The notes beneath the pieces are model-generated. The model ran no database searches. It was not told the origin of the DNA and worked only from the letters and a program-made list of their open reading frames with translations. Shown piece by piece: positions 25,389 through 33,816 of a stretch of DNA of 49,181 nucleotides. Numbering within the stretch: the stretch's first letter is position 1; the number at the start of each line of letters is the position of its first letter. The DNA lies in the NCBI GenBank assembly GCA_003132405.1, contig PKXQ01000091.1, positions 9,612 through 58,792 of the forward strand, written 5' to 3'. A program made the position numbers and the translations under genes. This DNA comes from Acidobacteriaceae bacterium. GTDB lineage: Bacteria; Acidobacteriota; Terriglobia; Terriglobales; Acidobacteriaceae.

Positions 25389-28300
25389 ATGCGATCCCGT
25401 TCAGGCAGATTCCTAGCAAATATGCTGGCAGCCGTGGCGCTTCTGTGCGTCGCCCTCTCCCTAGCGACGTTGACGGCCACCAAAGCCACCGCCCAACAAG
25501 CCACCGCCAAAATCGTAGGCGTAGTCACCGACCAGCAAGGAGCGGTAGTTCCCGGCGTCAATATCACCGTGACCAACACGGCAACCAACGTCTCTACCAA
25601 CACAACCTCGGATAAAGGCGGCTTCTATCAAGTCCTGAACCTGCCCATCGGCACCTATCGAGTGACCGCCCGCCAGCAAGGCTTCCGTCCGCTTGAAGTA
25701 GTAACCACGCCGCTAGAGATCAACCAGTCGTTTCGCGTAGACATGAAGCTCGAAGTAGGCGCCACGAGCGAGCAGGTCTTGGTCGAATCGCAAACCGCGG
25801 GAGTAGAAACCGTCAATCCAACATTAGGTGAGTCGGTCACCAGTCGCCCGATCGTCGACATGCCGTTGAACGGACGCAACGTGCTGACGCTGGCTCTTCT
25901 ACAACCCGGAGTCACCGAAGACAACCCCGATGACACAAGTTCCGGGCAAGGATTCAACATCGGCGGCGGGCGCACTGACTCAGTGACCTACCTGCTCGAT
26001 GGCGGCCTCAACAACGAACTATTGGGCAATGGTGTCGTCCTCAATCCGAATCCCGATTCAATCGCCGAGTTCCGCATCCTCACCAGCAACTACGGCGCGG
26101 AATATGGCCGCAATGGCGCAGGCATCATCAGCGTGGTAACCAAATCAGGCACCAACGGGTTCCACGGCAGCGCATTTGATTTCGTCCGTAACACTGACTT
26201 CGACGCCAACTCTTATTTCAACAACGAACAAGTCCCAGCATTGCCCCGGAATAATCTCAAACGGAATCAATTCGGCGGGACGTTGGGTGGTCCGATCATC
26301 AAGAACCGTCTCTTCTTCTTCACTTCGTACCAGGGGCAGCGTCAAGTACACACTGAAGTGCAACCGGAGACGCAAATCTTCACCACGGCGGAACTGAACG
26401 GGGATTTTTCGCAGGCTGGCCCGAATGGTGGCCCCGATCCAAATGTGGTTGCTTTTCTCCAGACAAATCCCTACTTCCAAGCCAATGTGGCGCTTCAGAA
26501 CCAGGGGATCATCGACCCTACGAAGTTCGATCCTGCCGCACAAGCCTACATCGCGACGGGATTGATTCCGTCGAATGCGACAGGAGAGATTTTTCCCTCC
26601 GCGGGCAGCACCGACAATAACAACGAAGTCGACGTCAAAATCGATTTCAACATCGACTCCAAGGACAAGCTGACGGGAACCGTCGGCGGCATCCGCCGTA
26701 ATCTCCTTGAGCCTTTCGGCCGTTCTGGCTACTCGGGCGACGTTGCTGGCTTTCCGTCGACCTTCGTCATCAACAACTACTTTCTCAATCTTGCCTACAC
26801 GCGAACCTTTTCCCCTTCGATGCTGAACGAACTTCGCGGGACAGCACAGCGGCACAATACCTTAAGCGACAAGCCAGTCTCCAGCCTGCCTAACCTTTCC
26901 AACGGCGGATCGGGTGATCCTTCCGGCTTCGGGATATTGTCCGACCCGGGCGGTTCCAATGGTCCTCCGCTCATGTCTTTCGACAATGGCCTATATTTCG
27001 GGCAAGACCAATCCGGTCCAGCGACTGAAATCGGCAACACCTTTGGATTTGCAGATACCTTTACCTGGGTCAAGGGAAACAGCACTTGGAAGTTCGGTGC
27101 GGGATTTACTGCCTATCAACAAAATACTCTCTATGCTTTCTTTACCGATAGCAACTTTGCATTTTACGGATACGCGTCGGGTGGAGACGGCACCGGCAAT
27201 AGCCTAGCCGACTTTCTTGTCGGGGCCCCCAATGATCTGTTTGAGGGTCCAAATGCGATCAGCAACTTCCGCAGTAAAAACACGTATGCATTCGGACAAG
27301 ACGAGTGGCGGGTCAGGCCCAACCTGACTTTGACTCTGGGCCTTCGCTATGAGTACAGCACGCCCAAAATTGACACGGAAGGAAGAACCTTCTCGATCAT
27401 TCCTGGGGATCAATCAATAAGATTTCCCAATGCTCCGCTCGGCCTGGTTTTCCCCGGAGACCCGGGAGCGCCTCGCGGTTCGAATTTCCCGGACAAGGAT
27501 AACTTCGCTCCGCGAGTTGGCTTTGCTTATAGTCCGGGCACGAGCAACAAAACCAGCATTCGCGGCGGTATAGGGCTGTTTTACGACGTACTGAAGGGCG
27601 AAGACAATTTGCAATTTAATGGGGCGCCACCGTTCTATAGCGAGCCCTACGTCACTTTCCCATGTGTTCCAACCAGCCTAAATCCGTTTTGTCCGACCAG
27701 CGCAGGCAATGTGCCCTATAACGGGCCGCTGCCGTTTTACAGTTCGCCTTGGACCTCCGCCGGTCTTTCAGGCAATCCCTTCCCTTCTCCAACTCCCGAC
27801 CCCAACACGGCGTTCAATCCGGCAACGGGACAATTCCTGCCGTTTGGCGGCGGCGGTATCTACTTCGTGGATCCGCATTTGCACACGCCTTACACCTACC
27901 AGTACAACTTAAGCGTCCAGCATGAAATGGCTAGGAACCTGATCGCGGAGGTTAGCTATGTGGGCAGCAGTTCAAAAGGTCTAACCGCCCTCGAAGACAT
28001 CAACCCTTTTGACCTGAGCACCGTGACGGGCGCCAACCCGGCTCGAATTTTGAATGAGACCTCAAGCGTGCAAAGTACTTTTAATACCTTCTGCTCAGCC
28101 TACTCTGCTTCCACGGGAGTAAGCACTTTTTCAGCTTGTCCGTTTTCCAGCGCGTCGCAGTTCGCCAATCTCGGCTTCGCCAATTTCAACAGCCTGGAAG
28201 CGTCTATAACGAAGCAGAACAGCGAGAACCGTTACCTGGGTAATACCTACTTCACCTTTGGTTTTACCTACGGCCACAGTCTCGATAACTCATCCGGCTT

Positions 28301-28970
28301 CCGCAACCGGGATTCGTCGGTATCCTATTACAACCATAGCCAGTTTTATGGTTCTTCCGACTTTGACGTTAAGGAGCGAATCACTTTCAGCGGCGGATGG
28401 GATTTGCCTTTCGACCGCGCCTTCGCCTCTGCTCCGAAGCGTCTGGTAAAAGGATGGAGCCTCTATCCCATTTTCAGCTGGCGAACTGGGTTTCCGCTTA
28501 GCATCAGCTCAGGCCTACCGGCGAATGCATCTGACCCTGGCCCCTCGGGCGCTGGCGACGGCTATCTGGCTCTCGCCGATTTTGCGCCCGGGTTTAACAA
28601 AATTACGATCTTGAATCCGCGAAAAAATGGCAACTACTATTTCAACCCGGCCGCATTCCAGCCGATCAACGATGCATACAATCCAGCGGACCCTTACGGA
28701 ACCACCGGGCGAGACTTCTTTCGCGGGCCGGGCCGCACCAATCTGGATTTGACGTTGTCCAAGAACACGGCGATCACTGAACGTGTCAATGTCGAAATCC
28801 GGATGGATGCATTCAACGTGTTCAATCATGGTGAATTCGCGAACCCGGACACGAACCTTTTTGACGGAACCTTTGGGCAGATCACAACCACAACGTTCGG
28901 AAGCTCAATAGTGAATCCTCCGACGTACACGGAGCGCATCGTGCAACTTGCGGGGCGGCTAACCTTTTAG
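25389..28970 (+). CDS. Oar-like TonB-dependent receptor with N-terminal carboxypeptidase-regulatory domain
   Basis: A 1193-residue outer-membrane protein. The N-terminus has a signal peptide (MLAAVALLCVALSLATLTAT) followed by a carboxypeptidase-regulatory-like beta-sandwich (GVVTDQQGAVVPGVNITVTN to about residue 120). A TonB-plug-like region comes next (DMPLNGRNVLTLALLQPGV, NYGAEYGRNGAGIISVVTKS). The long C-terminal beta-barrel is rich in aromatic and Asn/Gly strands and ends ERIVQLAGRLTF with a terminal Phe. This architecture is typical of the large Oar family of Acidobacteriota, thought to import oligosaccharides or peptides; the ligand cannot be told. A strong stem-loop follows the stop. 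No TonB-ExbBD cluster is adjacent. Confidence 0.9.
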   Translation: MRSRSGRFLANMLAAVALLCVALSLATLTATKATAQQATAKIVGVVTDQQGAVVPGVNITVTNTATNVSTNTTSDKGGFYQVLNLPIGTYRVTARQQGFRPLEVVTTPLEINQSFRVDMKLEVGATSEQVLVESQTAGVETVNPTLGESVTSRPIVDMPLNGRNVLTLALLQPGVTEDNPDDTSSGQGFNIGGGRTDSVTYLLDGGLNNELLGNGVVLNPNPDSIAEFRILTSNYGAEYGRNGAGIISVVTKSGTNGFHGSAFDFVRNTDFDANSYFNNEQVPALPRNNLKRNQFGGTLGGPIIKNRLFFFTSYQGQRQVHTEVQPETQIFTTAELNGDFSQAGPNGGPDPNVVAFLQTNPYFQANVALQNQGIIDPTKFDPAAQAYIATGLIPSNATGEIFPSAGSTDNNNEVDVKIDFNIDSKDKLTGTVGGIRRNLLEPFGRSGYSGDVAGFPSTFVINNYFLNLAYTRTFSPSMLNELRGTAQRHNTLSDKPVSSLPNLSNGGSGDPSGFGILSDPGGSNGPPLMSFDNGLYFGQDQSGPATEIGNTFGFADTFTWVKGNSTWKFGAGFTAYQQNTLYAFFTDSNFAFYGYASGGDGTGNSLADFLVGAPNDLFEGPNAISNFRSKNTYAFGQDEWRVRPNLTLTLGLRYEYSTPKIDTEGRTFSIIPGDQSIRFPNAPLGLVFPGDPGAPRGSNFPDKDNFAPRVGFAYSPGTSNKTSIRGGIGLFYDVLKGEDNLQFNGAPPFYSEPYVTFPCVPTSLNPFCPTSAGNVPYNGPLPFYSSPWTSAGLSGNPFPSPTPDPNTAFNPATGQFLPFGGGGIYFVDPHLHTPYTYQYNLSVQHEMARNLIAEVSYVGSSSKGLTALEDINPFDLSTVTGANPARILNETSSVQSTFNTFCSAYSASTGVSTFSACPFSSASQFANLGFANFNSLEASITKQNSENRYLGNTYFTFGFTYGHSLDNSSGFRNRDSSVSYYNHSQFYGSSDFDVKERITFSGGWDLPFDRAFASAPKRLVKGWSLYPIFSWRTGFPLSISSGLPANASDPGPSGAGDGYLALADFAPGFNKITILNPRKNGNYYFNPAAFQPINDAYNPADPYGTTGRDFFRGPGRTNLDLTLSKNTAITERVNVEIRMDAFNVFNHGEFANPDTNLFDGTFGQITTTTFGSSIVNPPTYTERIVQLAGRLTF

Positions 28971-28979
28971 AACCTGCTT

Positions 28980-29012
28980 GCCAGCGGAGACAGAACGCCG
29001 TTCTCCGCTGGC
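28980..29012 (+). terminator. stem-loop terminator after the TonB-dependent receptor gene
   Basis: Perfect 11-bp arms GCCAGCGGAGA (28980-28990) and TCTCCGCTGGC (29002-29012) surround an 11-nt loop, 9 nt after the stop codon. The following tract (GAGACTTTG) is only weakly T-rich, so termination may be partial or the hairpin may protect the 3' end. Confidence 0.65.
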
Positions 29013-29099
29013 GAGACTTTGACGCAGAATTAGACACTCACTTCTATCGCGAGGCTTCGAGGCCCAGTCCCCCAACCCGCTGTGATACGCTGATCCCCA

Positions 29100-31079
29100 G
29101 TGACCCGGCTGGCGCTTTTTCCCAGAATCATCCTCTGCATCCTCTCCAGCATCCTCCCGCTCGGAGCGCCCGCCTCCGCCCCGCCCGCCGCCCTCGCGCC
29201 CGCCGCCGACAAAAACCCGCCCGACGTCTACCTCATCACCATCGACACCCTGCGCGCCGACCACGTCGGCTGCTACGGATACAAGCAGGTTGAGACGCCC
29301 GCTCTCGACGCGCTCGCCGCCGACGGCGTCCGCTTCTCCGAGGCCTTCACCCACAGTCCGATCACCAACACTTCGCACACCTCGATCCTGACCGGCCTCT
29401 TGCCAAGCGTGCATGGCGTTACCGATTTCGGCGTCCCGCTCTCGCCGCAGCATGTCACCGCCGCCGAGTTGCTGAAGAAGCGCGGCTACCAGACCGCCGC
29501 TTTCATCGGAGCCGTAATTCTCGACAGCAACGCGCTCGCCCCCGGCCTCGATCGCGGCTTCGACTTCTACGACAATTTTCCGAAGGCTGACGCCGCGACG
29601 GACGGCAAAGCCAACGACGGCAAAAATAATGACGGCAAGAATATCGATGTAAAAAATAAAGAGCGTTGGGATCGCGTTGAGCGTCGCGGCATGGAAGTCG
29701 TCCAGCACGCCGAAGCCTGGTTCGATCAGCATCGCACTGGACCTCACTTCGTCTGGGTCCATCTCTTCGATCCGCACGATCCCTACGAGCCGCCTCCGCC
29801 TTACTCAGAAAAATATAAAGATCATCTCTACGATGGCGAGATCGCCTACGCCGATTCCGCCGTCGCCAACTGGATCGCCTACCTCAAAAAAGCCGGCGCC
29901 TACGACAACGCCATCATCATCGTCTCCGGCGACCACGGCGAGGGCCTCGGCGAGCATGGAGAAGAAACTCACGGCCTCTTTCTCTACGACGCAACGCTCC
30001 ACATCCCTCTCCTCTTAAAAACGCCACAAACCGCGGCCGGCGCGGCGCCGCACGGCGTCGTGATCGATGCGCAGGTCCGCACCACCGATATCCTGCCAAC
30101 CATCCTCGAGGCTACCGGCATCCCAGCGCCGCCCGAACTGAATGGCGAGTCGCTGTTTCCGCTGCTCGATAAAAATTCGGACGAAAAAAGCGGACGCGAA
30201 CTCCTCGGCGAAACCGATTACCCGCTGCGCTGGGGATGGGCTCCCCTGCGCGCCCTGCGCACCGAGAATGCCAAGCTGATCGAAGCTCCGCGACCCGAAC
30301 TCTACGACCTGCGAGCCGATCCCAAAGAGACAAAAAATCTCTACACCGCCGACGCCGCCAAGCTGCAAGCCTTGCGTGCAGAGATGGCGAAGTGGGAGGC
30401 GAAGCTTCCCACGCCAAACAATTTCGCGAAATCAGAAAAGCTGCCCGACCCGAAAGACAAAATCGAAGTGCAAAATCTGCTGCACAACGCCATGCTCGCG
30501 AGCGATGACAATCGATCGAGCGATGCCCGCCAGTTTTTGGAGAAAGCAGCGCAGCTCGATCCCACCTCGCCGAACGCAGTCATGCAACTAGGCGAGATCG
30601 AATTAACTGCCGGAGATTACGCGAAGGCCGCCGCACACCTGAAGCGCGCATCCGACCTGCGCGCCGACGATCCAAACGCCGCGTACGAAGCAGGCGAGGC
30701 GATGGACAAGTCTGGCGATTCTGTAGGAGCGCGCGATGCGCTCGAAGCAAGTCTCAAGCTCGCGCCCAGCCAAATGCCGGCGCGCCTCTTGCTAGGCCAT
30801 GTTTACCTGCAATTAAAAGATGCAAAGAATGCCGCCGACCAGTTCGAAGCCGCGCTGCTGGTCGATTCAGACAACACCGATGGCCGCCTCGGATTGGCAG
30901 AAGCGCAAATTCAGCAGTCCGAGTTTGCCGCCGCTGTGCCCGATCTCGAAGCACTCACCAAATCCGACCCGCGAAACGCAGCCGCTCTCCATCTGCTCGC
31001 GCAAGCTTATCGCGGACTCGGCCGCGCGCCGGACGCCAAGCGCATCGAAACGCAGGCCGCCGCGCTAGACAAGAAATGA
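29100..31079 (+). CDS. sulfatase-fold (alkaline phosphatase superfamily) protein with C-terminal TPR repeats
   Basis: A 659-residue exported protein. A signal peptide (LALFPRIILCILSSILPLGA) precedes a sulfatase-fold domain of about 40-440: PDVYLITIDTLRADHVGCYG with metal Asp49, FTHSPITNTSHTSILTG, HFVWVHLFDPHDPYEPP, and VSGDHGEGLGEHGEETHG with late metal ligands. At the position of the modified cysteine (CxPSR) the protein has Thr89, and His93 replaces the arginine. It therefore cannot form formylglycine and may act as a phosphodiesterase, transferase or non-classical hydrolase. TPR-like helical repeats fill about 460-655 (ARQFLEKAAQLDPTSPNAV, AYEAGEAMDKSG). A low-complexity DGK/NGK insert lies at 168-187. 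The start is GTG 29100; no ATG is available upstream. Confidence 0.85.
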   Translation: MTRLALFPRIILCILSSILPLGAPASAPPAALAPAADKNPPDVYLITIDTLRADHVGCYGYKQVETPALDALAADGVRFSEAFTHSPITNTSHTSILTGLLPSVHGVTDFGVPLSPQHVTAAELLKKRGYQTAAFIGAVILDSNALAPGLDRGFDFYDNFPKADAATDGKANDGKNNDGKNIDVKNKERWDRVERRGMEVVQHAEAWFDQHRTGPHFVWVHLFDPHDPYEPPPPYSEKYKDHLYDGEIAYADSAVANWIAYLKKAGAYDNAIIIVSGDHGEGLGEHGEETHGLFLYDATLHIPLLLKTPQTAAGAAPHGVVIDAQVRTTDILPTILEATGIPAPPELNGESLFPLLDKNSDEKSGRELLGETDYPLRWGWAPLRALRTENAKLIEAPRPELYDLRADPKETKNLYTADAAKLQALRAEMAKWEAKLPTPNNFAKSEKLPDPKDKIEVQNLLHNAMLASDDNRSSDARQFLEKAAQLDPTSPNAVMQLGEIELTAGDYAKAAAHLKRASDLRADDPNAAYEAGEAMDKSGDSVGARDALEASLKLAPSQMPARLLLGHVYLQLKDAKNAADQFEAALLVDSDNTDGRLGLAEAQIQQSEFAAAVPDLEALTKSDPRNAAALHLLAQAYRGLGRAPDAKRIETQAAALDKK

Positions 31080-31105
31080 CAAGAAATAATTACGACAAAA
31101 AATAT

Positions 31106-32047
31106 TTATTTCGCCGCCGGCTCGCTTCCCTCGGCCGTCTCCTCGGTCTTGCCTTCTTCCGCCTTATGCCAGCCAGCACTCTCGTATTTCTTCATGCCCT
31201 GGGCAGCCGTCTCGGTCTTCCGTCCGAGATCTTTTTCATAGACGACTCCATCCTGATTCACAATGAAGCTCATCACGCCCGACGATCGGTATTCCGCCGG
31301 ATAGGCGACAAAAGCAAACCCGCTCTTATCTCCGCCCGCTAATACGTGGAAATAATATCCACGATACGGAGTCGGCGCGCCGCTCTGGCTCTTGGCATAG
31401 CCCGTCACCACTGCGCCCGCCACTAGCGGACCAATCGGACTCTGCGGTTCGCCGTCGGCCGCCTTCCAATACAGGCCATTATGCTGCCCATCGTCGCTGA
31501 AGATTTTTTGCGCGTGTTCGCCGCCGTGCTGATCCGCGTATTCCTTTTGCGCGGCCACCAGTTCCTCGCAGATGCGGATTGCCGACAACTCATTCCGCCC
31601 AATGCGCCGATACAAAATTTCTTTCTTGCCCGCTTCGGTGTCGAAGTGCCACGCGTTACCTTTTTGCACGAGCGGTATTGGCGACGGCCAATTATGCGCG
31701 CCAATATATAAAATCGTCGTTCCGTCCGGTTCTTTCACCAGACGGTGCATCTCCTGATAGCGCTTGGCGAAAGTGGCGCGGCTGTCGGCATCTTCGGCCT
31801 CATCCCCGGAAGAGACGACTTCTTTCCCGGACGGCCCAAGAATCGCCAGCATCGCCTTCTCGTCATTGTTTTGCGCCGCCGTGGCTAGCGCCTGGGCCGC
31901 CGCTTGCGCCGATGAAAATGTCTTCTGGCCAGCTTGCTGCGCCACCGAAATGGCGGAAAACGACGCCGCAAGGATAATCGCCGCCGCCGCCAACTTAGGA
32001 AGATTGGCCCAACGAAATTCATTGAAATCCAGATTTGCTCGCCGCAT
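31106..32047 (-). CDS. DUF2950 exported protein
   Basis: A 313-residue exported protein of the DUF2950 family, which has no established function. The N-terminus contains a hydrophobic signal segment (LPKLAAAAIILAASFSAISV) followed by QQAGQKTFSSAQAAAQAL. Family-like landmarks are AMLAILGPSGKEVVSSGD, WHFDTEAGKKEILYRRIGRN, HNGLYWKAADGEPQSPIGPL and YRGYYFHVLAGG. Four possible starts occur; ATG 32047 is preferred because GGAG stands 10 nt upstream, while ATG 32056 has GGAG almost touching it. The gene lies just downstream of the DUF3300 gene on the same strand (166 bp), a pairing often seen for these two families. Confidence 0.82.
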   Translation of the reverse strand: MRRANLDFNEFRWANLPKLAAAAIILAASFSAISVAQQAGQKTFSSAQAAAQALATAAQNNDEKAMLAILGPSGKEVVSSGDEAEDADSRATFAKRYQEMHRLVKEPDGTTILYIGAHNWPSPIPLVQKGNAWHFDTEAGKKEILYRRIGRNELSAIRICEELVAAQKEYADQHGGEHAQKIFSDDGQHNGLYWKAADGEPQSPIGPLVAGAVVTGYAKSQSGAPTPYRGYYFHVLAGGDKSGFAFVAYPAEYRSSGVMSFIVNQDGVVYEKDLGRKTETAAQGMKKYESAGWHKAEEGKTEETAEGSEPAAK

Positions 32048-32190
32048 ATCGCTCATTCTCCATCTCGTAATGTGTTTCAAACCGAAGAAGTAACGCTGGC
32101 TCCCTCAGTGGCTGACTTGCTTAAGGGCAAAGGACGCGGCTGGCTGGAAACCGTGCCCTTCCCAAGACTTATTATTTATCCAGTCGCCAT

Positions 32191-32220
32191 TGGTCGATCG
32201 ATGACTGGTCGATCAATGAC
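32191..32220. repeat. 15-bp tandem duplication at the end of the DUF3300 gene
   Basis: TGGTCGATCGATGAC (32191-32205) is followed by TGGTCGATCAATGAC (32206-32220), differing at one base. The second copy contains the DUF3300 stop (complement of TCA at 32213-32215); the equivalent triplet in the first copy is CGA. Confidence 0.85.
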
Positions 32221-33379
32221 GGCCGCCGCCCCCGCCGTGTCCGCCGCCACCACCGCGCATGCCGCCCCCGCCACGCATACTAGAACTGCCGCGAGACGAA
32301 AAGCCCCGGGTCTCTCCGCCATGCCCGTAGCCGCTGAATGCGCCTGAGCGGACGCCGCTCTGGCCGCGAGGTGCAGCGTATCCGCGGGCCGCCTGCCGGT
32401 CCCCCCCGAAAGGCCTCGCGGCAAATCCTCCGCGTGCTCCGTTAGCCCCACCGCGTCCGCCGTAAGCTCCGCCGCGCGCCATTCCGCCACGGCCGAAATT
32501 GCCACGGTTGTAGAACGTTCGGCTATGCGAGAAGTACCTGCCGCCGTTATACATGGCATATCCGCCATGCCAGTTGAACCCCCAGTGTCCCCAGCCCCAG
32601 CCAAATCCGCCAAACCAGCCGATTCCGAAGCCGAGACCGAACGACAGATAAGGACCGCCAAACCAGATCCCCGGGTACGGATACCAACCGGGCCAAGCCA
32701 CAATTGGATAGCCGTAAACCAGCCACGGATTATAGGCCGGAACGTAAACCACATTGGGGTCGGCCGGCTCAACTTCAATATCCGGGCCATCGTCTTTCAC
32801 AACTTCCTGCTGCGTGGTCTTCAGAGCGCCGGCATCACGCGCTTTGCGGCGCATCACCTGCACCGCGTCCATCACATCCTGCTGCTGGTTGTAATAGGCG
32901 TCGCCGAGCGTCGACGTCCACGAGAGATTCTTATCCATATTTCCGAGCACCGACGGGAATGCCGCCAACGCTTTTACGCTCGGATCCCACGGCTGCTGAT
33001 TGACCGCGTCGCCTAGCGCCTGACCCTTCAGATCAGGATGCGCCTGCACCCAGCGGTCGGCCTCGACGACTTCGTCCGGAAATGTAGAAGCCGCCAAAAT
33101 CTGCGCCACCAGTGAATCTGGATAGAGCGCGATCGGCGCCACTAACCGTTGCAATTGCTCTGGTGTCTGCTGCGCATAGGCCGGAGCCTGAGCACCCGCC
33201 GGCGGCGCCTGATTATCGGGCGGCGGCGCGGCTTGCGCATCCTGGTCCTGCGGCGAGTCCCGCGCCAAAAGACTAACTGGGCCGGCCGCCATCAACAGCG
33301 CCAATGACAAAACGCAAGCTAAAGTCTGCTTGCCCAATCCGCGCCATGAAAATACTGCATCGCTTTCCAAAGTATTCAT
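32213..33379 (-). CDS. DUF3300 exported protein with glycine-rich tail
   Basis: A 388-residue exported protein. A signal peptide (LGKQTLACVLSLALLMAAGP) and a Pro/Gln-rich linker lead to the DUF3300 core at about 70-200: EQLQRLVAPIALYPDSLVAQ, ILAASTFPDEVVEADRWV and QPWDPSVKALAAFPSVLGNM. A Trp/Gly/Tyr-rich segment (about 225-285) and a long Arg-Gly-rich C-terminus follow. The biochemical role is unknown; an envelope or surface location is inferred. GAGGAG stands about 12 nt upstream of ATG 33379. It precedes the DUF2950 gene. Confidence 0.85.
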   Translation of the reverse strand: MNTLESDAVFSWRGLGKQTLACVLSLALLMAAGPVSLLARDSPQDQDAQAAPPPDNQAPPAGAQAPAYAQQTPEQLQRLVAPIALYPDSLVAQILAASTFPDEVVEADRWVQAHPDLKGQALGDAVNQQPWDPSVKALAAFPSVLGNMDKNLSWTSTLGDAYYNQQQDVMDAVQVMRRKARDAGALKTTQQEVVKDDGPDIEVEPADPNVVYVPAYNPWLVYGYPIVAWPGWYPYPGIWFGGPYLSFGLGFGIGWFGGFGWGWGHWGFNWHGGYAMYNGGRYFSHSRTFYNRGNFGRGGMARGGAYGGRGGANGARGGFAARPFGGDRQAARGYAAPRGQSGVRSGAFSGYGHGGETRGFSSRGSSSMRGGGGMRGGGGGHGGGGGRH

Positions 33380-33816
33380 CTTTTGAAGCTCCTCTGCAGC
33401 TTCGTTACGTGAAGCCTCTAACCCTATTAAGATGCCATCCGCGCAATCTAGGCTGCAATTTCAATTTTCGCTTTCCTTTCACTGCATTCTGCCTGGCTCT
33501 CAGCAGCACATGACCAAAAGGACAGCGCCGATCGTGTTCACAAATCGGCCAGACGACTGGCCGTCTGGGTACTTAAACCCCGATTTCCACTGAAGGTTGC
33601 GCGAAATGAAGCCGATGGCCAATGCAGGCGATTCATAGGCCGCAGTATCGTCTTGCTTCTGCAGTGCTTGCGGTTGTCCACGGAACAACATATGGCAGCG
33701 TTTCAGAGGGCGTGATGTTCGCCCGCACATTTCGTCGCCCGCAAATTCCTGGCTGATCCTTGCCCGGCTGCCGCGACAGGATGAGCGCCAGAGAAACACC
33801 GGAGAGATAGAAATTA
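33380..33816. other. 437-bp intergenic region between divergent genes
   Basis: No convincing ORF lies here. The only clear structure is an inverted repeat, CCAGACG (33549-33555) and CGTCTGG (33562-33568), around a 6-nt loop. It could be an operator or small hairpin serving either the DUF3300 gene (leftward) or the hybrid kinase gene (rightward). No promoter pair stands out. Confidence 0.4.

Noticed and set aside
28959..29777. 272-residue minus-strand ORF over the sulfatase-fold gene
   Set aside because: Gly/Glu/Val-rich shadow frame; the plus strand has clear sulfatase-fold motifs and a signal peptide.
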